Shown here piece after piece: positions 38,213 to 48,654 of a stretch of DNA of 64,000 nucleotides (positions within the stretch are counted from its first letter, which is position 1; every line of letters begins with the position of its first letter). The position numbers and the translations under genes were made by a program. Source of the stretch: Flavobacteriales bacterium (lineage in GTDB: Bacteria > Bacteroidota > Bacteroidia > Flavobacteriales > UBA7430); the NCBI GenBank assembly GCA_022425195.1, contig JAKMFX010000019.1:20676-84675 (forward strand), in the 5' to 3' direction. The notes under the pieces are model-generated. The model was given only the letters and a program-made list of their open reading frames with translations, did no database searches and had not been told where the DNA came from.

Positions 38213-39241
38213 ATGGAGTTTCCTGAATTAAAAAACGATCTCTTACTAAGAGCTTTAAAAGGTGAAACGGTAGAAAGACCACCCGTATGGATGATGCGCC
38301 AAGCGGGAAGATTTCTCCCTGACTACAGAGTTTTAAGAGAAAAATACACCTTCTTCGAACGTTGTGAGACCCCTCACCTGGTTTCTGAAATCACCACCAT
38401 GCCCATCTGGCAAGTTGGAACCGATGCTGCCATTTTATTCTCAGACATATTAGTCGTGCCTATGGCTATGGGATATCATGTGGATATGGTTCCAGGCGTA
38501 GGGCCTCGTCTGCCAAAAACTGTAAAGACGCTTGCAGATGCAGAAGCCATTGAGATACCTGACGTTCATGAAACTCTCGGGTATGTCATGGCAGGAATCC
38601 AACAAACACGAATGGACTTGAAAGGAGAAGTTCCCCTAATCGGATTTGCTGGAGCTCCCTGGACACTTCTCTGTTATATGGTTCAAGGAAAAGGTTCTAA
38701 GGACTTTTCAGAGGCCAAACGTTTTTGCTTTGAGCAGCCAGAAGCGGCAAAGCTATTACTGCAAAAAATCACTGATACGACCATAGCATATATGAAAGCT
38801 CAGATTGATGCCGGTGCGCAAGCCTTTCAACTTTTCGACTCTTGGGCAGGCTTGTTAAGCCCTGACGACTTTATGGAATTTGCCTACCCCTATTTGAAGC
38901 AAATTGTGGCCGAATGCACGGTCCCTAATATCTTGTTTGCTAAGGGCTCTTGGTATGCTTTGGAGGAACTCAAGGCTACAGGTGCCAATGGTATTGGAAT
39001 TGATTGGGCAGTGACGCCTGAAATGGCAAGGAAAGTTTTAGGTCATGACGTTACCATTCAGGGGAATTTTGATCCTTCCAGGTTGTACGCTCCTATTCCT
39101 AGGATTGAAAAATGGGCAAAGGAAATGATTGACCGATTTGGAAAAGATCGATACATTGTAAATCTCGGACACGGCATTCTACCAGATGTTCCCGTTGACC
39201 ATGCCAGAGCATTTATAAATGCGGTTAAAAATTATAGTTAA
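38213..39241 (+). CDS. hemE: Uroporphyrinogen decarboxylase
   Basis: Decarboxylates uroporphyrinogen III to coproporphyrinogen III. 342 residues. The N-terminal signature [17 protein letters not shown] is intact, followed by [23 protein letters not shown] and [10 protein letters not shown]. It starts one base after the hemD stop. Confidence 0.98.
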   Translation: MEFPELKNDLLLRALKGETVERPPVWMMRQAGRFLPDYRVLREKYTFFERCETPHLVSEITTMPIWQVGTDAAILFSDILVVPMAMGYHVDMVPGVGPRLPKTVKTLADAEAIEIPDVHETLGYVMAGIQQTRMDLKGEVPLIGFAGAPWTLLCYMVQGKGSKDFSEAKRFCFEQPEAAKLLLQKITDTTIAYMKAQIDAGAQAFQLFDSWAGLLSPDDFMEFAYPYLKQIVAECTVPNILFAKGSWYALEELKATGANGIGIDWAVTPEMARKVLGHDVTIQGNFDPSRLYAPIPRIEKWAKEMIDRFGKDRYIVNLGHGILPDVPVDHARAFINAVKNYS

Positions 39242-40150
39242 ATGAACATCAAAGAGACATTTACCAAACATCTTTTCGATTTACAAGATCGCATTTGCCT
39301 GGCTTTGGAAAAAGCTGATGGCGAAGCCAAGTTTATTGAAGATGCTTGGGAAAGACCTGGCGGCGGAGGTGGTAAAACTCGTGTGATTGCCAATGGTCAT
39401 GTCATAGAAAAAGGGGGCGTCAACACCTCCATTGTTCACGGTAATCTACCGGATGTGTTCAAAGAGAAATTTGGTGTGAGCGACGCACATTTTTACGCTT
39501 GTGGCTTGTCATTAGTGATTCATCCGGAAAGCCCTAAAATTCCTACCGTTCATGCTAACTGGCGATATTTTGAAATGTACGACGGAGCAGGTCAAATTGT
39601 GAAACAATGGTTTGGTGGTGGATCTGACCTTACTCCTTATTATTTGGTAGATGAAGACGCTATTCATTTCCATCAAGTCATGAAAAATATGTGCGATAAG
39701 CACAACAGCAATTACTATCCAGAATTTAAAAAAGCTTGCGACGCTTATTTCTTCAACAGTCACAGAGACGAAACACGAGGTGTTGGAGGTATCTTTTATG
39801 ACTACATGCAAGAAGATGAGAACATGAGTTGGGAGCAACTCTTAAACTTTCAGTTGGATGCTGGAGACTGCTTTATCGAAGCTTATCTTCCTCTTGTTGA
39901 AAAGCACAAAGATGATTCGTATAATGATGAGGAGAAATACTGGCAAGAGATTCGTCGAGGTCGCTACGTAGAATTCAATCTACTCCATGACCGAGGCACC
40001 CATTTCGGCATCAAAACCAAAGGAAGGACAGAATCTATTTTAATGAGCCTGCCGGCGAAGGTTCGATGGGATTACAATTTCCAAGTCCAAGAAGGATCTG
40101 AAGAGGCGAAATTGATTGATGTCCTAATGAATCCAAAAGATTGGGTCTAG
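39242..40150 (+). CDS. hemF: Oxygen-dependent coproporphyrinogen III oxidase
   Basis: Converts coproporphyrinogen III to protoporphyrinogen IX using molecular oxygen, so the organism makes haem aerobically. 302 residues. Typical blocks are WERPGGGGGKTRV, VHANWRYFEM, WFGGGSDLTPYY, GVGGIFYDYM and EFNLLHDRGTHFG. Last gene of the hem cluster. hemB, hemL, hemG/Y and hemH are not in the window. Only a poor hairpin is seen in the 88 bp before leuS. Confidence 0.97.
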   Translation: MNIKETFTKHLFDLQDRICLALEKADGEAKFIEDAWERPGGGGGKTRVIANGHVIEKGGVNTSIVHGNLPDVFKEKFGVSDAHFYACGLSLVIHPESPKIPTVHANWRYFEMYDGAGQIVKQWFGGGSDLTPYYLVDEDAIHFHQVMKNMCDKHNSNYYPEFKKACDAYFFNSHRDETRGVGGIFYDYMQEDENMSWEQLLNFQLDAGDCFIEAYLPLVEKHKDDSYNDEEKYWQEIRRGRYVEFNLLHDRGTHFGIKTKGRTESILMSLPAKVRWDYNFQVQEGSEEAKLIDVLMNPKDWV

Positions 40151-40238
40151 ATGAACCTTATCATTTACTTAAATAAAGAAGTCCCCCCACAATGTGAGAG
40201 GACCCTGCATTCGTAGCACAAACAATCTTCAAAGATTT

Positions 40239-43022
40239 TTAGACTACAATATTGATGATCTTTTTAGGTACGATGATCACTTTTTTAGGTGACTTCCCAT
40301 CCAAGTAATGAACTGACTTTTCGTGGGCCAAGATTTGTTTCTCAATCTCAGCCCTATCCATATCCAATGGGTACTCCACCTTAAAACGCATCTTTCCATT
40401 GAAAGAGACCGGATACAAATGCGAACGCTCTACCAAATGAGAGGCATCAAATGATGGAAAATCTTGATACGTAACTCCATCTGTATGTCCTAACTGCTCC
40501 CACAATTCCTCGGCAATATGAGGGGCATAAGAAGAGATCAAAACGACTAGCGGTTCCAGAATAGATCGCTTATTACACTTTTGAGCGGTTAATTCATTAA
40601 CACAAACCATAAAGGTACTTACGGTCGTGTTGAAAGAAAAAGCTTCAATATCCTCAGCAACTTTCTTAATGGTTTTGTGGAGTATTTTCAACTCCTCTTT
40701 TGACGGGGCGTCATCAGAAATCAAGAAGTTCCCTTCCTCGTTATGGAACAAACGCCAAAGCCTACGTAGGAAGTTATTTACACCTGAGATCCCATTGGTG
40801 TTCCACGGTTTAAACTGCTCCAGTGGCCCCAAAAACATCTCGTACATTCTCAGTGTATCGGCGCCATACTTCTCTACAATTAAGTCTGGACTAACTACGT
40901 TAAACTTTGACTTGGACATCTTCTCTACTTCGGCTCCACATTTGTAAACCCCCTCTTCAAGAATGAATTCAGCATCGCTAAAATCTGTACGCCATGCTTT
41001 GAAAGCCGCTACATCTAAAATATCATTCTCTACCATGTTCACATCTGCGTGGATGGCGGTTGTTTCATACTGATCTTTAAGGCCGGATGAGACAAAGGTG
41101 TTGGTATCCTTTATGCGATATACAAAGTTCGAACGACCCAATATCATCCCTTGATTGATCATTTTTTTGAAAGGCTCTTGCTCAGATACAAAACCTCTGT
41201 CAAACAAAAATTTCATCCAAAAACGTGAATACAACAAGTGACCTGTTGCATGCTCTGATCCTCCGATGTATAAATCTACATTTCTCCAATACGACTCAGC
41301 TTCTTTCGATACAAATGCACCCTCGTTGGTAGCATCCATATAGCGCAAGAAATACCAAGACGAACCGGCCCAACCGGGCATCGTATTCGTTTCTATGGCA
41401 CTCCCCTCAGCAGTCTCCCAATTTTGTGCTCTGGCCAATGGTGGCTCTCCATCTTCCGTAGGTAAGTATTTCTCTACCTCCGGCAAAGTCAGTGGAAGAT
41501 CTGTGTCCGCCATTGCTTTTGGTAATCCATCTTCAAAATAAATTGGGAAAGGCTCTCCCCAATACCGCTGACGAGAAAATATAGCATCACGAATTCGGTA
41601 TTGAATCTTTCCATAGCCAATCCCTTTTTCTTCAATCTTCTCAATAATGAGTCGCGTTGCTTCTTGAACTTCCAATCCATCCAAAAATTCTGAATTTAAG
41701 ATCGTACCCACTTTACCGTCATGTGATTCATGAGGTAAATTACCTCCAGAGATGACTTGAAGAAGTGGTAAATCAAAGTGCTTTGCAAAAGCAAAATCAC
41801 GAGTGTCGTGAGCTGGAACAGCCATTACGGCCCCTGTTCCATAACTTGCCAACACATAATCTCCTATCCAAACTGGAATTTTAGCTCCCGTGAAAGGATT
41901 TTTTACATAGGCCCCTGTAAATTGTCCTGAAACGGTTTTCACGTCTGACATACGATCGCGCTCAGAACGTTTTTTTGTCTCATCAATATATTCCTGAACG
42001 GAATCTTTGTATTCAGCAGTTGTTATCTTCGATACATATTCGTGCTCTGGCGCAAGCGTCATGTAGGACACGCCAAAAATGGTATCCGGTCGCGTCGTAA
42101 ACACCTCAATTTCAAGATTTTCATCACCAGATAAGGCATCACTTTCGAGTTCAAATCGAATGGAGGCTCCCTCGGATCGCCCAATCCAATTTCTTTGTTG
42201 TTCTTTTATCGCATCCGTCCAATCTACAGCATCCAATCCGTCCAACAAACGTTGAGCATATGCTGTAATTCGCATGGACCACTGCATCATTCTTTTTTGA
42301 ACGACAGGGTGGCCTCCCCTTTCAGACAAGCCATCTTTGACCTCATCATTTGCCAAAACAGTCCCCAATTCAGCGCACCAGTTGACCATTGTTTCCGAAC
42401 GAAAAGCCAATCGGTAGGCCAATAAAATTTCTTCCTGCTCTTTTGCTGTTTTTGAAAGCCACTCTTCGGAAGTAAAGACTTTTGTCTCATCACATTCCGC
42501 TTTCACAGAAGCATTACCCTCTTTTGCAAAGCGCTCAATCAAAGTCTCAATTGGCTTCGCTTGATCTTCATCCTTACAATACCATGAATTAAAAACTTGC
42601 TTAAAAATCCATTGGGTCCACTTGTAATAATTGGGTTCAGAAGTTCGCACCTCTCTATCCCAATCAAATGAAAATCCAATCTTATCCATTTGCTCACGAT
42701 ATCGGGCAATGTTTTTTTCTGTCGTTATCGCAGGGTGTTGTCCCGTCTGAATTGCGTACTGCTCTGCGGGCAAACCAAATGAATCATAACCCATTGGATG
42801 CAACACATTATAACCTTTCAAACGTTTGTAACGTGCATAAATATCAGATGCAATATAGCCTAGGGGATGACCAACATGAAGTCCAGCACCCGATGGATAA
42901 GGAAACATATCCAAAACATAATATTTGGGTTTGTCAGAATTCGCCTCTACTTGAAAGGTTTTTTCTTTTGCCCAACGCTTTCTCCACTTATCTTCTATGC
43001 TGTTAAAATTGTACTCTGCCAT
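40239..43022 (-). CDS. leuS: Leucyl-tRNA synthetase
   Basis: Charges tRNA-Leu. 927 residues, full length. The HIGH motif appears as HVGHPLGY after [10 protein letters not shown]. The CP1 editing domain contains [13 protein letters not shown] and [12 protein letters not shown]. The KMSKS loop is EKMSKSKFN. Convergent with hemF and divergent from dnaG. Confidence 0.98.
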   Translation of the reverse strand: MAEYNFNSIEDKWRKRWAKEKTFQVEANSDKPKYYVLDMFPYPSGAGLHVGHPLGYIASDIYARYKRLKGYNVLHPMGYDSFGLPAEQYAIQTGQHPAITTEKNIARYREQMDKIGFSFDWDREVRTSEPNYYKWTQWIFKQVFNSWYCKDEDQAKPIETLIERFAKEGNASVKAECDETKVFTSEEWLSKTAKEQEEILLAYRLAFRSETMVNWCAELGTVLANDEVKDGLSERGGHPVVQKRMMQWSMRITAYAQRLLDGLDAVDWTDAIKEQQRNWIGRSEGASIRFELESDALSGDENLEIEVFTTRPDTIFGVSYMTLAPEHEYVSKITTAEYKDSVQEYIDETKKRSERDRMSDVKTVSGQFTGAYVKNPFTGAKIPVWIGDYVLASYGTGAVMAVPAHDTRDFAFAKHFDLPLLQVISGGNLPHESHDGKVGTILNSEFLDGLEVQEATRLIIEKIEEKGIGYGKIQYRIRDAIFSRQRYWGEPFPIYFEDGLPKAMADTDLPLTLPEVEKYLPTEDGEPPLARAQNWETAEGSAIETNTMPGWAGSSWYFLRYMDATNEGAFVSKEAESYWRNVDLYIGGSEHATGHLLYSRFWMKFLFDRGFVSEQEPFKKMINQGMILGRSNFVYRIKDTNTFVSSGLKDQYETTAIHADVNMVENDILDVAAFKAWRTDFSDAEFILEEGVYKCGAEVEKMSKSKFNVVSPDLIVEKYGADTLRMYEMFLGPLEQFKPWNTNGISGVNNFLRRLWRLFHNEEGNFLISDDAPSKEELKILHKTIKKVAEDIEAFSFNTTVSTFMVCVNELTAQKCNKRSILEPLVVLISSYAPHIAEELWEQLGHTDGVTYQDFPSFDASHLVERSHLYPVSFNGKMRFKVEYPLDMDRAEIEKQILAHEKSVHYLDGKSPKKVIIVPKKIINIVV

Positions 43023-43075
43023 AATTCCTAATCTGCAAGTTTACAAGACCTTAGCAGGCCTTTTTTTGAGAGGGG

Positions 43076-43083
43076 CAAAGATA
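43076..43083 (-). promoter_or_regulatory. leuS -7 box TATCTTTG
   Basis: A perfect TAnnTTTG box followed by C on the minus strand, 53 bp before the leuS ATG. No TTG at a 20 bp spacing. Confidence 0.55.
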
Positions 43084-43130
43084 GGATTTTTACGTTAAAT
43101 GAAATGTGATTAGCAGGTAAATGGTCATTA

Positions 43131-43138
43131 TACATTTG
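43131..43138 (+). promoter_or_regulatory. Candidate dnaG -7 box TACATTTG with long leader
   Basis: A perfect TAnnTTTG box followed by C, 131 bp before the dnaG start. If used, it makes the longest 5' leader among the boxes listed here. The leader has an AGGTT...AACCT inverted repeat near 43154-43174 and a 13-codon ORF after it. Nothing else is recognised. Confidence 0.45.
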
Positions 43139-43269
43139 CAATCATTCGCAGTTGAGGTTCACCAGATGAAAACCTGATGAAGAACAAAATTTTATCGAAC
43201 AGATCCGTGATGATATAAGGCAACAAACAATAACTAATTTTAGTATTTTAGCTATCTAAATCCGAAGCA

Positions 43270-45195
43270 TTGATTCCAAAGGAAACCATAGATTTAATTT
43301 TTGAAACCGCTCGAATAGACGAGGTTGTGGGCGATTTTGTACACCTCAAAAAAAGAGGGGTAAACCTATTGGGGAATTGCCCTTTTCACGACGAAAAAAC
43401 ACCCTCATTTACCGTGTCACCTGCCAAAGGGATCTACAAATGTTTTGGCTGTGGCAAGGGGGGGAATTCGGTGAACTTCGTCATGGATCATGAGCACTTC
43501 ACTTATCCTGAAGCCCTAAAATATCTTGCCAACAAATACAACATCTTCATTGAAGAAACGGTTCGAACACCCGAGCAAGAGGAGGCAGCTAATGATCGAG
43601 AGAGCATGTTCATCGTAAGTAATACAGCCAATGAATACTTTCAAGACCAGCTTTTCAATGCGGATGAAGGGCGGGCAATTGGTTTAAGCTATTTTAAAGA
43701 AAGGGGCTTTCGAGAAGAAACCCTCAAAAAGTTTCAATTGGGCTACAGTCCAGAAAAAAGTGATGCCTTCAGTAAGTTTGCGCTCAAAGAGGGCTACAAG
43801 ATAGAATTCCTTGAAAAAACAGGACTTACCATTCCTAAAGAAACAAGAAACTACGATCGGTTCCAAGGTAGAGTGATGTTCCCCATTCGATCTTTATCAG
43901 GACGTGTCCTTGGCTTCGGAGGAAGAATCCTAAAGAACAATGTTAAAGCGGCCAAATACCTCAACTCTCCAGAGAGTGAAATTTACCACAAAAGTAAAGT
44001 TCTCTATGGGATGTACTATGCCAAAAATAGTATTGTAAAGAAGAATCGATGTCTATTGGTTGAGGGATATACGGATGTCATTTCAATGCATCAAGCCGGG
44101 CTAGAAAATGTGGTCGCCTCTTCCGGAACATCACTAACCATCGATCAAATAAAACTCGTAAAAAGATTCACCAACAATATCACCCTCTTATTTGATGGAG
44201 ATGCTGCGGGTCTCAAAGCGGCACTCCGGGGAGTGAATCTCATTTTAGAAGCGGGCTTAAATGTGAAAATTGTCACATTTCCAGACGGTGAAGACCCAGA
44301 CTCCTATGCAAAAAAGGTGAGCACTGAAGTTTTAGAAGATTATGTAGATCGTAAAGCCAAAGATTTTATAGAATTTAAATGCTCCTTGCTGTTAGAAGAA
44401 GCTAAAGAAGATCCTATAAAACGAGCCGAACTTATTAAAGATATCGCTTCAACGATAGCCCTTATTCCCGATCATATTGCTCGAACGGTATATGCACAAA
44501 CCTCTTCCAAAATCCTTGGTATTGAGGAGCAAGTTGTCTTTACCAGTATAGAACAATCTCGCTCGGGCAAAGCCACAAGCAAGGCGAAACCCATGCAGGT
44601 GGTTAGTAGTCCAAAACAGACGACAGCTAAGCCCTTAACCTTAACAACAAATCTAGAAGAATCTACACTGGTTCGCTTATTGGTTGTATACGGCACCCAC
44701 ACCCTACATTTTGAACATACAAATGAAGCGGAAGAGGCTGTAGAGACAAACATCAGTACCACAGAATTTATTCTTTCGGAACTGAATGAGGACGATATTG
44801 AATTCACGCACCCGATCTATTCGAAAGTATATGACGAAATCGTAAGCTACATCCATGAAAATAATACAATTCCGAATCAAAAGTTTTTCATCCATCACTA
44901 CAACCCTGAAATCACCGAAGCAGTATCTGAATTATTGAGCGACAAACATCAACTTAGTGATTGGGCAAAAAAAGAGATTTTTGTCCCCACAGAAGCTGAA
45001 AAATTAAAAGAAATTGTCGTGGAAGCCGTCGTACGCTTTAAGTCCAAACAAGTAAAACTTAAAATTGAGGACATGCTTAAGCAAATGAAAAACAATGATA
45101 TTTCAGAAGAGGATCGAATTCGTTTCATTGGTAATTTTCAGAAGCTGAATGAGCTTTCTAAATTTATTGATAAGGAATTAGGGCGGGAATGCTAG
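43270..45195 (+). CDS. dnaG: DNA primase
   Basis: Synthesises RNA primers at the replication fork. 641 residues. The N-terminal CHC2 zinc finger has Cys37, His40, Cys58 and Cys61. The TOPRIM catalytic core has LLVEGYTDVIS and LLFDGDAAGLKA. The C-terminal third is the DnaB-helicase-binding region. The start is TTG at 43270, giving MIPKETIDLIFETA, the usual DnaG beginning. No nearby ATG fits. Confidence 0.96.
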   Translation: MIPKETIDLIFETARIDEVVGDFVHLKKRGVNLLGNCPFHDEKTPSFTVSPAKGIYKCFGCGKGGNSVNFVMDHEHFTYPEALKYLANKYNIFIEETVRTPEQEEAANDRESMFIVSNTANEYFQDQLFNADEGRAIGLSYFKERGFREETLKKFQLGYSPEKSDAFSKFALKEGYKIEFLEKTGLTIPKETRNYDRFQGRVMFPIRSLSGRVLGFGGRILKNNVKAAKYLNSPESEIYHKSKVLYGMYYAKNSIVKKNRCLLVEGYTDVISMHQAGLENVVASSGTSLTIDQIKLVKRFTNNITLLFDGDAAGLKAALRGVNLILEAGLNVKIVTFPDGEDPDSYAKKVSTEVLEDYVDRKAKDFIEFKCSLLLEEAKEDPIKRAELIKDIASTIALIPDHIARTVYAQTSSKILGIEEQVVFTSIEQSRSGKATSKAKPMQVVSSPKQTTAKPLTLTTNLEESTLVRLLVVYGTHTLHFEHTNEAEEAVETNISTTEFILSELNEDDIEFTHPIYSKVYDEIVSYIHENNTIPNQKFFIHHYNPEITEAVSELLSDKHQLSDWAKKEIFVPTEAEKLKEIVVEAVVRFKSKQVKLKIEDMLKQMKNNDISEEDRIRFIGNFQKLNELSKFIDKELGREC

Positions 45196-45278
45196 TTCTC
45201 TCATAAGCGCATTAATTTAAACTCAGGATCCCCAAACTAAATTTTTACAATATCTTTACAAGAAATTAGAACGTTACA

Positions 45279-46169
45279 ATGCCCAAACACACTCAGTTTA
45301 AGGTAGGCGGCGTTCCGGAACACTTTAATCTCCCCTGGAAAAAAGCCATCGAAGAAAATCGTTTTGCTTCGCATGCTATCGATATAGACTGGAAAGATTA
45401 TGGTGGAGGTACTGGAGCCATGACCAAAGCCCTGCGAGAAGGAGAGTTAGATATTGCCATCTTGCTGACTGAAGGAATCATTGCGGACATACATCGTGGA
45501 AATCGGAGTAAAATTGTGCAATTTTATGTCAAGTCTCCTCTTCGATGGGGCGTTCATGTCAATGCCAATTCCCCTTTTAAGACACTAGAAGATCTTGAAA
45601 ATACTCGAGCAGCCATCTCAAGATATGGATCAGGTTCGCACCTGATGGCCTATGTCAACGCAGACAATCACAATTGGGATTTAAACAAGCAAAAATTTGA
45701 AGTTGTAAAAACTCTCCACGGAGGCCGAGAGTCTCTAGCTGATAGAAAATCGGACTACTTTTTATGGGAAAAATTCACCACCAAGCCTTTTGTTGACAAT
45801 GGAGAGTTTCGAATCATTGGAGAGTGCCCATCACCATGGCCTAGCTTTGTCGTTGCGGTTCGTGAAGATGTTCTCATCTCCCATTCTGAAGACGTTGAAA
45901 AAGTTCTGAATATCGTCAACGAAGCTTGCAAAGAGGTAAAGGCGAGTCAAAGCTCTATTGATGAGATTGCAAAGCGCTACGAATTGAAAAAAGAAGATGT
46001 AGCCATTTGGTTTGAGGAAACTGTATGGACCTATAATGGGAAGGTAGAGACTGAAATCATCAATCAAGTACAGGAGCGTTTGCTAAGCATAGAAATTATT
46101 GATGAAAAAATGAATTTCAATGCCTTATGTAGCCCATTTGGCAGAGAACCGAAGGCTACAAAGTCTTGA
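45279..46169 (+). CDS. Cytosolic type-2 periplasmic-binding-protein-like protein
   Basis: 296 residues resembling substrate-binding proteins of the NMT1/ThiY-like, Ca3427-like group: DYGGGTGAMTKALREGELDIAILLTEG, SPLRWGVHVNAN, AISRYGSGSHLMAY. It has no signal peptide or lipobox. An in-frame TAG lies four codons before the ATG, so no upstream extension is possible. It is therefore intracellular, and no permease or ATPase gene is adjacent. It may be a ligand sensor or enzyme; the ligand is unknown. An imperfect box TATCTTTA is at 45251-45258. Its end overlaps recJ by 14 bp on the opposite strand. Confidence 0.75.
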   Translation: MPKHTQFKVGGVPEHFNLPWKKAIEENRFASHAIDIDWKDYGGGTGAMTKALREGELDIAILLTEGIIADIHRGNRSKIVQFYVKSPLRWGVHVNANSPFKTLEDLENTRAAISRYGSGSHLMAYVNADNHNWDLNKQKFEVVKTLHGGRESLADRKSDYFLWEKFTTKPFVDNGEFRIIGECPSPWPSFVVAVREDVLISHSEDVEKVLNIVNEACKEVKASQSSIDEIAKRYELKKEDVAIWFEETVWTYNGKVETEIINQVQERLLSIEIIDEKMNFNALCSPFGREPKATKS

Positions 46170-47871
46170 TGTCTTTTACACTCAACTGAATACTCAAATT
46201 GCCTTTCCACTCGTTTTCTGCAATGGAATAACAAATATCAAAGGAGAGTCCTTTACTAACATATTCGGCATAAGTTCCCATATTAAATGCGATCCCGTTC
46301 ATTTCTGAACCCCTTTCTTTTTCTGTGCTTACATGTAATTTAAGGTGGTCATTTTCGGCGCCAACTGTCTTTGAGTTACCACGGTCTATCACTCTTCTTG
46401 TCACAAATAAAGGCGCGCTATTTTCAGGTCCAAAGGGTTCAAATTGTTTTAAAATATTGTAGAAATTCAGCGTGATGTCCGAAAATTGAAGCTCTTCATC
46501 TACCTCCAATACTTCTGTTTTACATTCCTCAGATAGCGTTTCTGTGACCACATTCTCAAAAGCCTTTTTGAAGTTTTCGTAATGCTCTTCCTTGATGGTC
46601 AACCCTGCAGCATATTTATGCCCTCCAAACTGTTCAATATGCTCCTGACAGGCTTCCAAAGCACTATAGACATCAAAACCCTTTACAGATCTAACTGAAG
46701 CCGTCAACTTTCCTTTACTTTTAGTAAAAACAACCGTAGGACGATAATAGGTTTCTATCAACCTTGAAGCGACAATCCCAATCACCCCCTTATGCCATTC
46801 TGGGTCATAAACAACTGTCGACGCTCGACCTTCCTCTTGTAAGGTTTGAATTTGAGAAAGCGCCTCCTGTGCGATTCGTTGATCATGACCTCTTCGTTCC
46901 GTATTGAACGCTTCAATTTCATTCGCTGTTTTGATGGCTTGGGATTCGTCTTCCTCTATCAACAAACGAACAGCATTGTGAGCGTGTTTCATCCTACCGG
47001 CAGCATTTATACGAGGGGCAATGGTGAACACTACGTCGGTAATTGTCATGGTACCAAATCGTTTATGTTCCCTCATCAAAGCTTTCATTCCTATGCGAGG
47101 ATTTTCGTTCAAAAGCTTCAAGCCATAAAAAGCCAAGACTCTATTTTCTCCAACCATTGGGACAATATCTGCGCCAATGGCAACAGCGACCAAATCCAAA
47201 TATGCATAGGCAATCTTGTCATCGAGATTACTGCGATGCAAATAAGCCTGTATCAATTTAAAACCCACTCCACATCCACACAACTCATTGAACGGATAGT
47301 TACAATCCTTTCTTTTAGGATCTAAAACTGCATGTGCTACCGGTAAAATTTTTCCCGGAAGGTGATGGTCACAAACAATTACATCAAGACCCTTTGATTG
47401 GGCATAAGCAATTTTTTCTATGGCTTTAATCCCACAATCAAGGGTGATCATCAAGGTAATTCCTTTTTCCAAAGCGGAATCAATTCCTTCATAGGATAGC
47501 CCATAGCCTTCCTGATCTCTATCGGGAATGTAATAATCGCATTTTGCCGACTGGCTCTTGAGAAAACGAAACATCATACTTACGGAGGTTGTGCCATCAA
47601 CATCATAGTCACCATAAACACGTATGTGTTCGTTTGAGGAAATGGCAGAGATGAGTCTTGTTACCGCCTTATCCATATCCTTCATCAAAAAAGGATCATG
47701 AAGCATCGTTAATTGCGGACGAAAAAAAGTTTTAGCATGTTCGAAGGTCTCGATACCTCTTCGCACCAAAAGAGAACAAATAACTTTCGATACCCCCAAT
47801 GCTTTGCTGAGATGAAAAACTTTTTGAGCGTCTTCCTTAGGCTTGAGCTTCCATATTTTTGCATTCCTCAT
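46156..47871 (-). CDS. recJ: Single-stranded-DNA exonuclease RecJ
   Basis: A 5'-3' ssDNA exonuclease in recombination and mismatch repair. 571 residues. DHH-family motifs: VYGDYDVDGTTSVSM (motif I), LDCGIKA, VCDHHLPG (motif III), APRINAAGRMKHA, and the DHHA1 part with VGIVASRL and GGHKYAAGLT. It is downstream of rsmI by 26 bp and probably in one transcript with it. Confidence 0.96.
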   Translation of the reverse strand: MRNAKIWKLKPKEDAQKVFHLSKALGVSKVICSLLVRRGIETFEHAKTFFRPQLTMLHDPFLMKDMDKAVTRLISAISSNEHIRVYGDYDVDGTTSVSMMFRFLKSQSAKCDYYIPDRDQEGYGLSYEGIDSALEKGITLMITLDCGIKAIEKIAYAQSKGLDVIVCDHHLPGKILPVAHAVLDPKRKDCNYPFNELCGCGVGFKLIQAYLHRSNLDDKIAYAYLDLVAVAIGADIVPMVGENRVLAFYGLKLLNENPRIGMKALMREHKRFGTMTITDVVFTIAPRINAAGRMKHAHNAVRLLIEEDESQAIKTANEIEAFNTERRGHDQRIAQEALSQIQTLQEEGRASTVVYDPEWHKGVIGIVASRLIETYYRPTVVFTKSKGKLTASVRSVKGFDVYSALEACQEHIEQFGGHKYAAGLTIKEEHYENFKKAFENVVTETLSEECKTEVLEVDEELQFSDITLNFYNILKQFEPFGPENSAPLFVTRRVIDRGNSKTVGAENDHLKLHVSTEKERGSEMNGIAFNMGTYAEYVSKGLSFDICYSIAENEWKGNLSIQLSVKDIKTL

Positions 47872-47897
47872 CTTAAACTGAATACGATTGTTAAATT

Positions 47898-48569
47898 TTA
47901 GCTCTTTCCTTCTAACACAACGACAAACTCCCCTTTAGGAGGCTTATTCTCAAAGTGGTCAATTAATTCATTGATTGTACCTCTTTGTGTTTCTTCAAAC
48001 TTCTTAGACAACTCTCGGCTTATTGAGATTCTCCTCTCCCCACCAACAAACTCCTGAAGTTGGCATAAGGTCTTGACTATTTTATGAGGTGACTCATAGA
48101 ATACAATCGTTTTCGTCTCCTCTGCCCAAAGCTTTAATCGTGTTTGTCTGCCCTTTTTGGGAGGTAAAAAACCTTCAAAAATAAATCGATCTGTAGGGAA
48201 TCCCGACTGAACTAGTGCAGGAATTAAAGCAGTAGCTCCGGGCAAACACTCAGTTTCTATTCCCTCCTTTACACAAGCTCTGACCAATAAAAAACCAGGG
48301 TCAGAGATGCCGGGCGTCCCAGCATCTGAAATCAGGGCTATTTGACTTCCCATCTTCAGCTTTTCAATGATTTTATCGAGTACCTTATGTTCGTTATGCA
48401 TATGAAAAGACTGCATATGTGTACCTACCTTGAGATGCTTTAATAACTTCCCTGAAGTACGCGTATCTTCGGCAAGAATTAAGTCTGATTCCTCGAGAAT
48501 ACGAATCGCTCGCAGTGTAATATCTTCTAGGTTCCCAATCGGGGTTGGAACCAAATACAGTTTTGACAT
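47898..48569 (-). CDS. rsmI: 16S rRNA (cytidine-1402-2'-O)-methyltransferase
   Basis: 2'-O-methylates C1402 in the decoding centre of 16S rRNA using SAM. 223 residues, the tetrapyrrole-methylase fold. Family blocks are LVPTPIGNLEDITLRAIRIL at the N-terminus, EDTRTSG, LISDAGTPGISDPG and GATALIPALVQSG. The C-terminus is somewhat short relative to E. coli RsmI. Confidence 0.96.
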   Translation of the reverse strand: MSKLYLVPTPIGNLEDITLRAIRILEESDLILAEDTRTSGKLLKHLKVGTHMQSFHMHNEHKVLDKIIEKLKMGSQIALISDAGTPGISDPGFLLVRACVKEGIETECLPGATALIPALVQSGFPTDRFIFEGFLPPKKGRQTRLKLWAEETKTIVFYESPHKIVKTLCQLQEFVGGERRISISRELSKKFEETQRGTINELIDHFENKPPKGEFVVVLEGKS

Positions 48570-48627
48570 GGCCTTTGCTTTACCTAAACAAATTAAGTAA
48601 AAATAGCGTGGAACGCATTGATTTTGT

Positions 48628-48635
48628 TAGATTTG
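48628..48635 (+). promoter_or_regulatory. tdk -7 box TAGATTTG
   Basis: A perfect TAnnTTTG box 19 bases before the tdk ATG (48655). No TTG at the expected -33 position. Confidence 0.5.
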
Positions 48636-48654
48636 TTTAAACAAAAACTACAAA

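Noticed and set aside
40166..40206. Possible terminator (GTCC...GGAC) between hemF and leuS
   Set aside because: Only four paired bases with mismatches, no T tract on either strand.
43176..43217. 13-codon ORF (MKNKILSNRSVMI) upstream of dnaG as a gene
   Set aside because: Too short, no ribosome-binding or conservation evidence; kept only as a remark on the dnaG leader.
46846..47325. 159-codon plus-strand ORF inside recJ
   Set aside because: Fully antisense to conserved RecJ DHH sequence; no recognisable domain; composition is that of a reverse reading.
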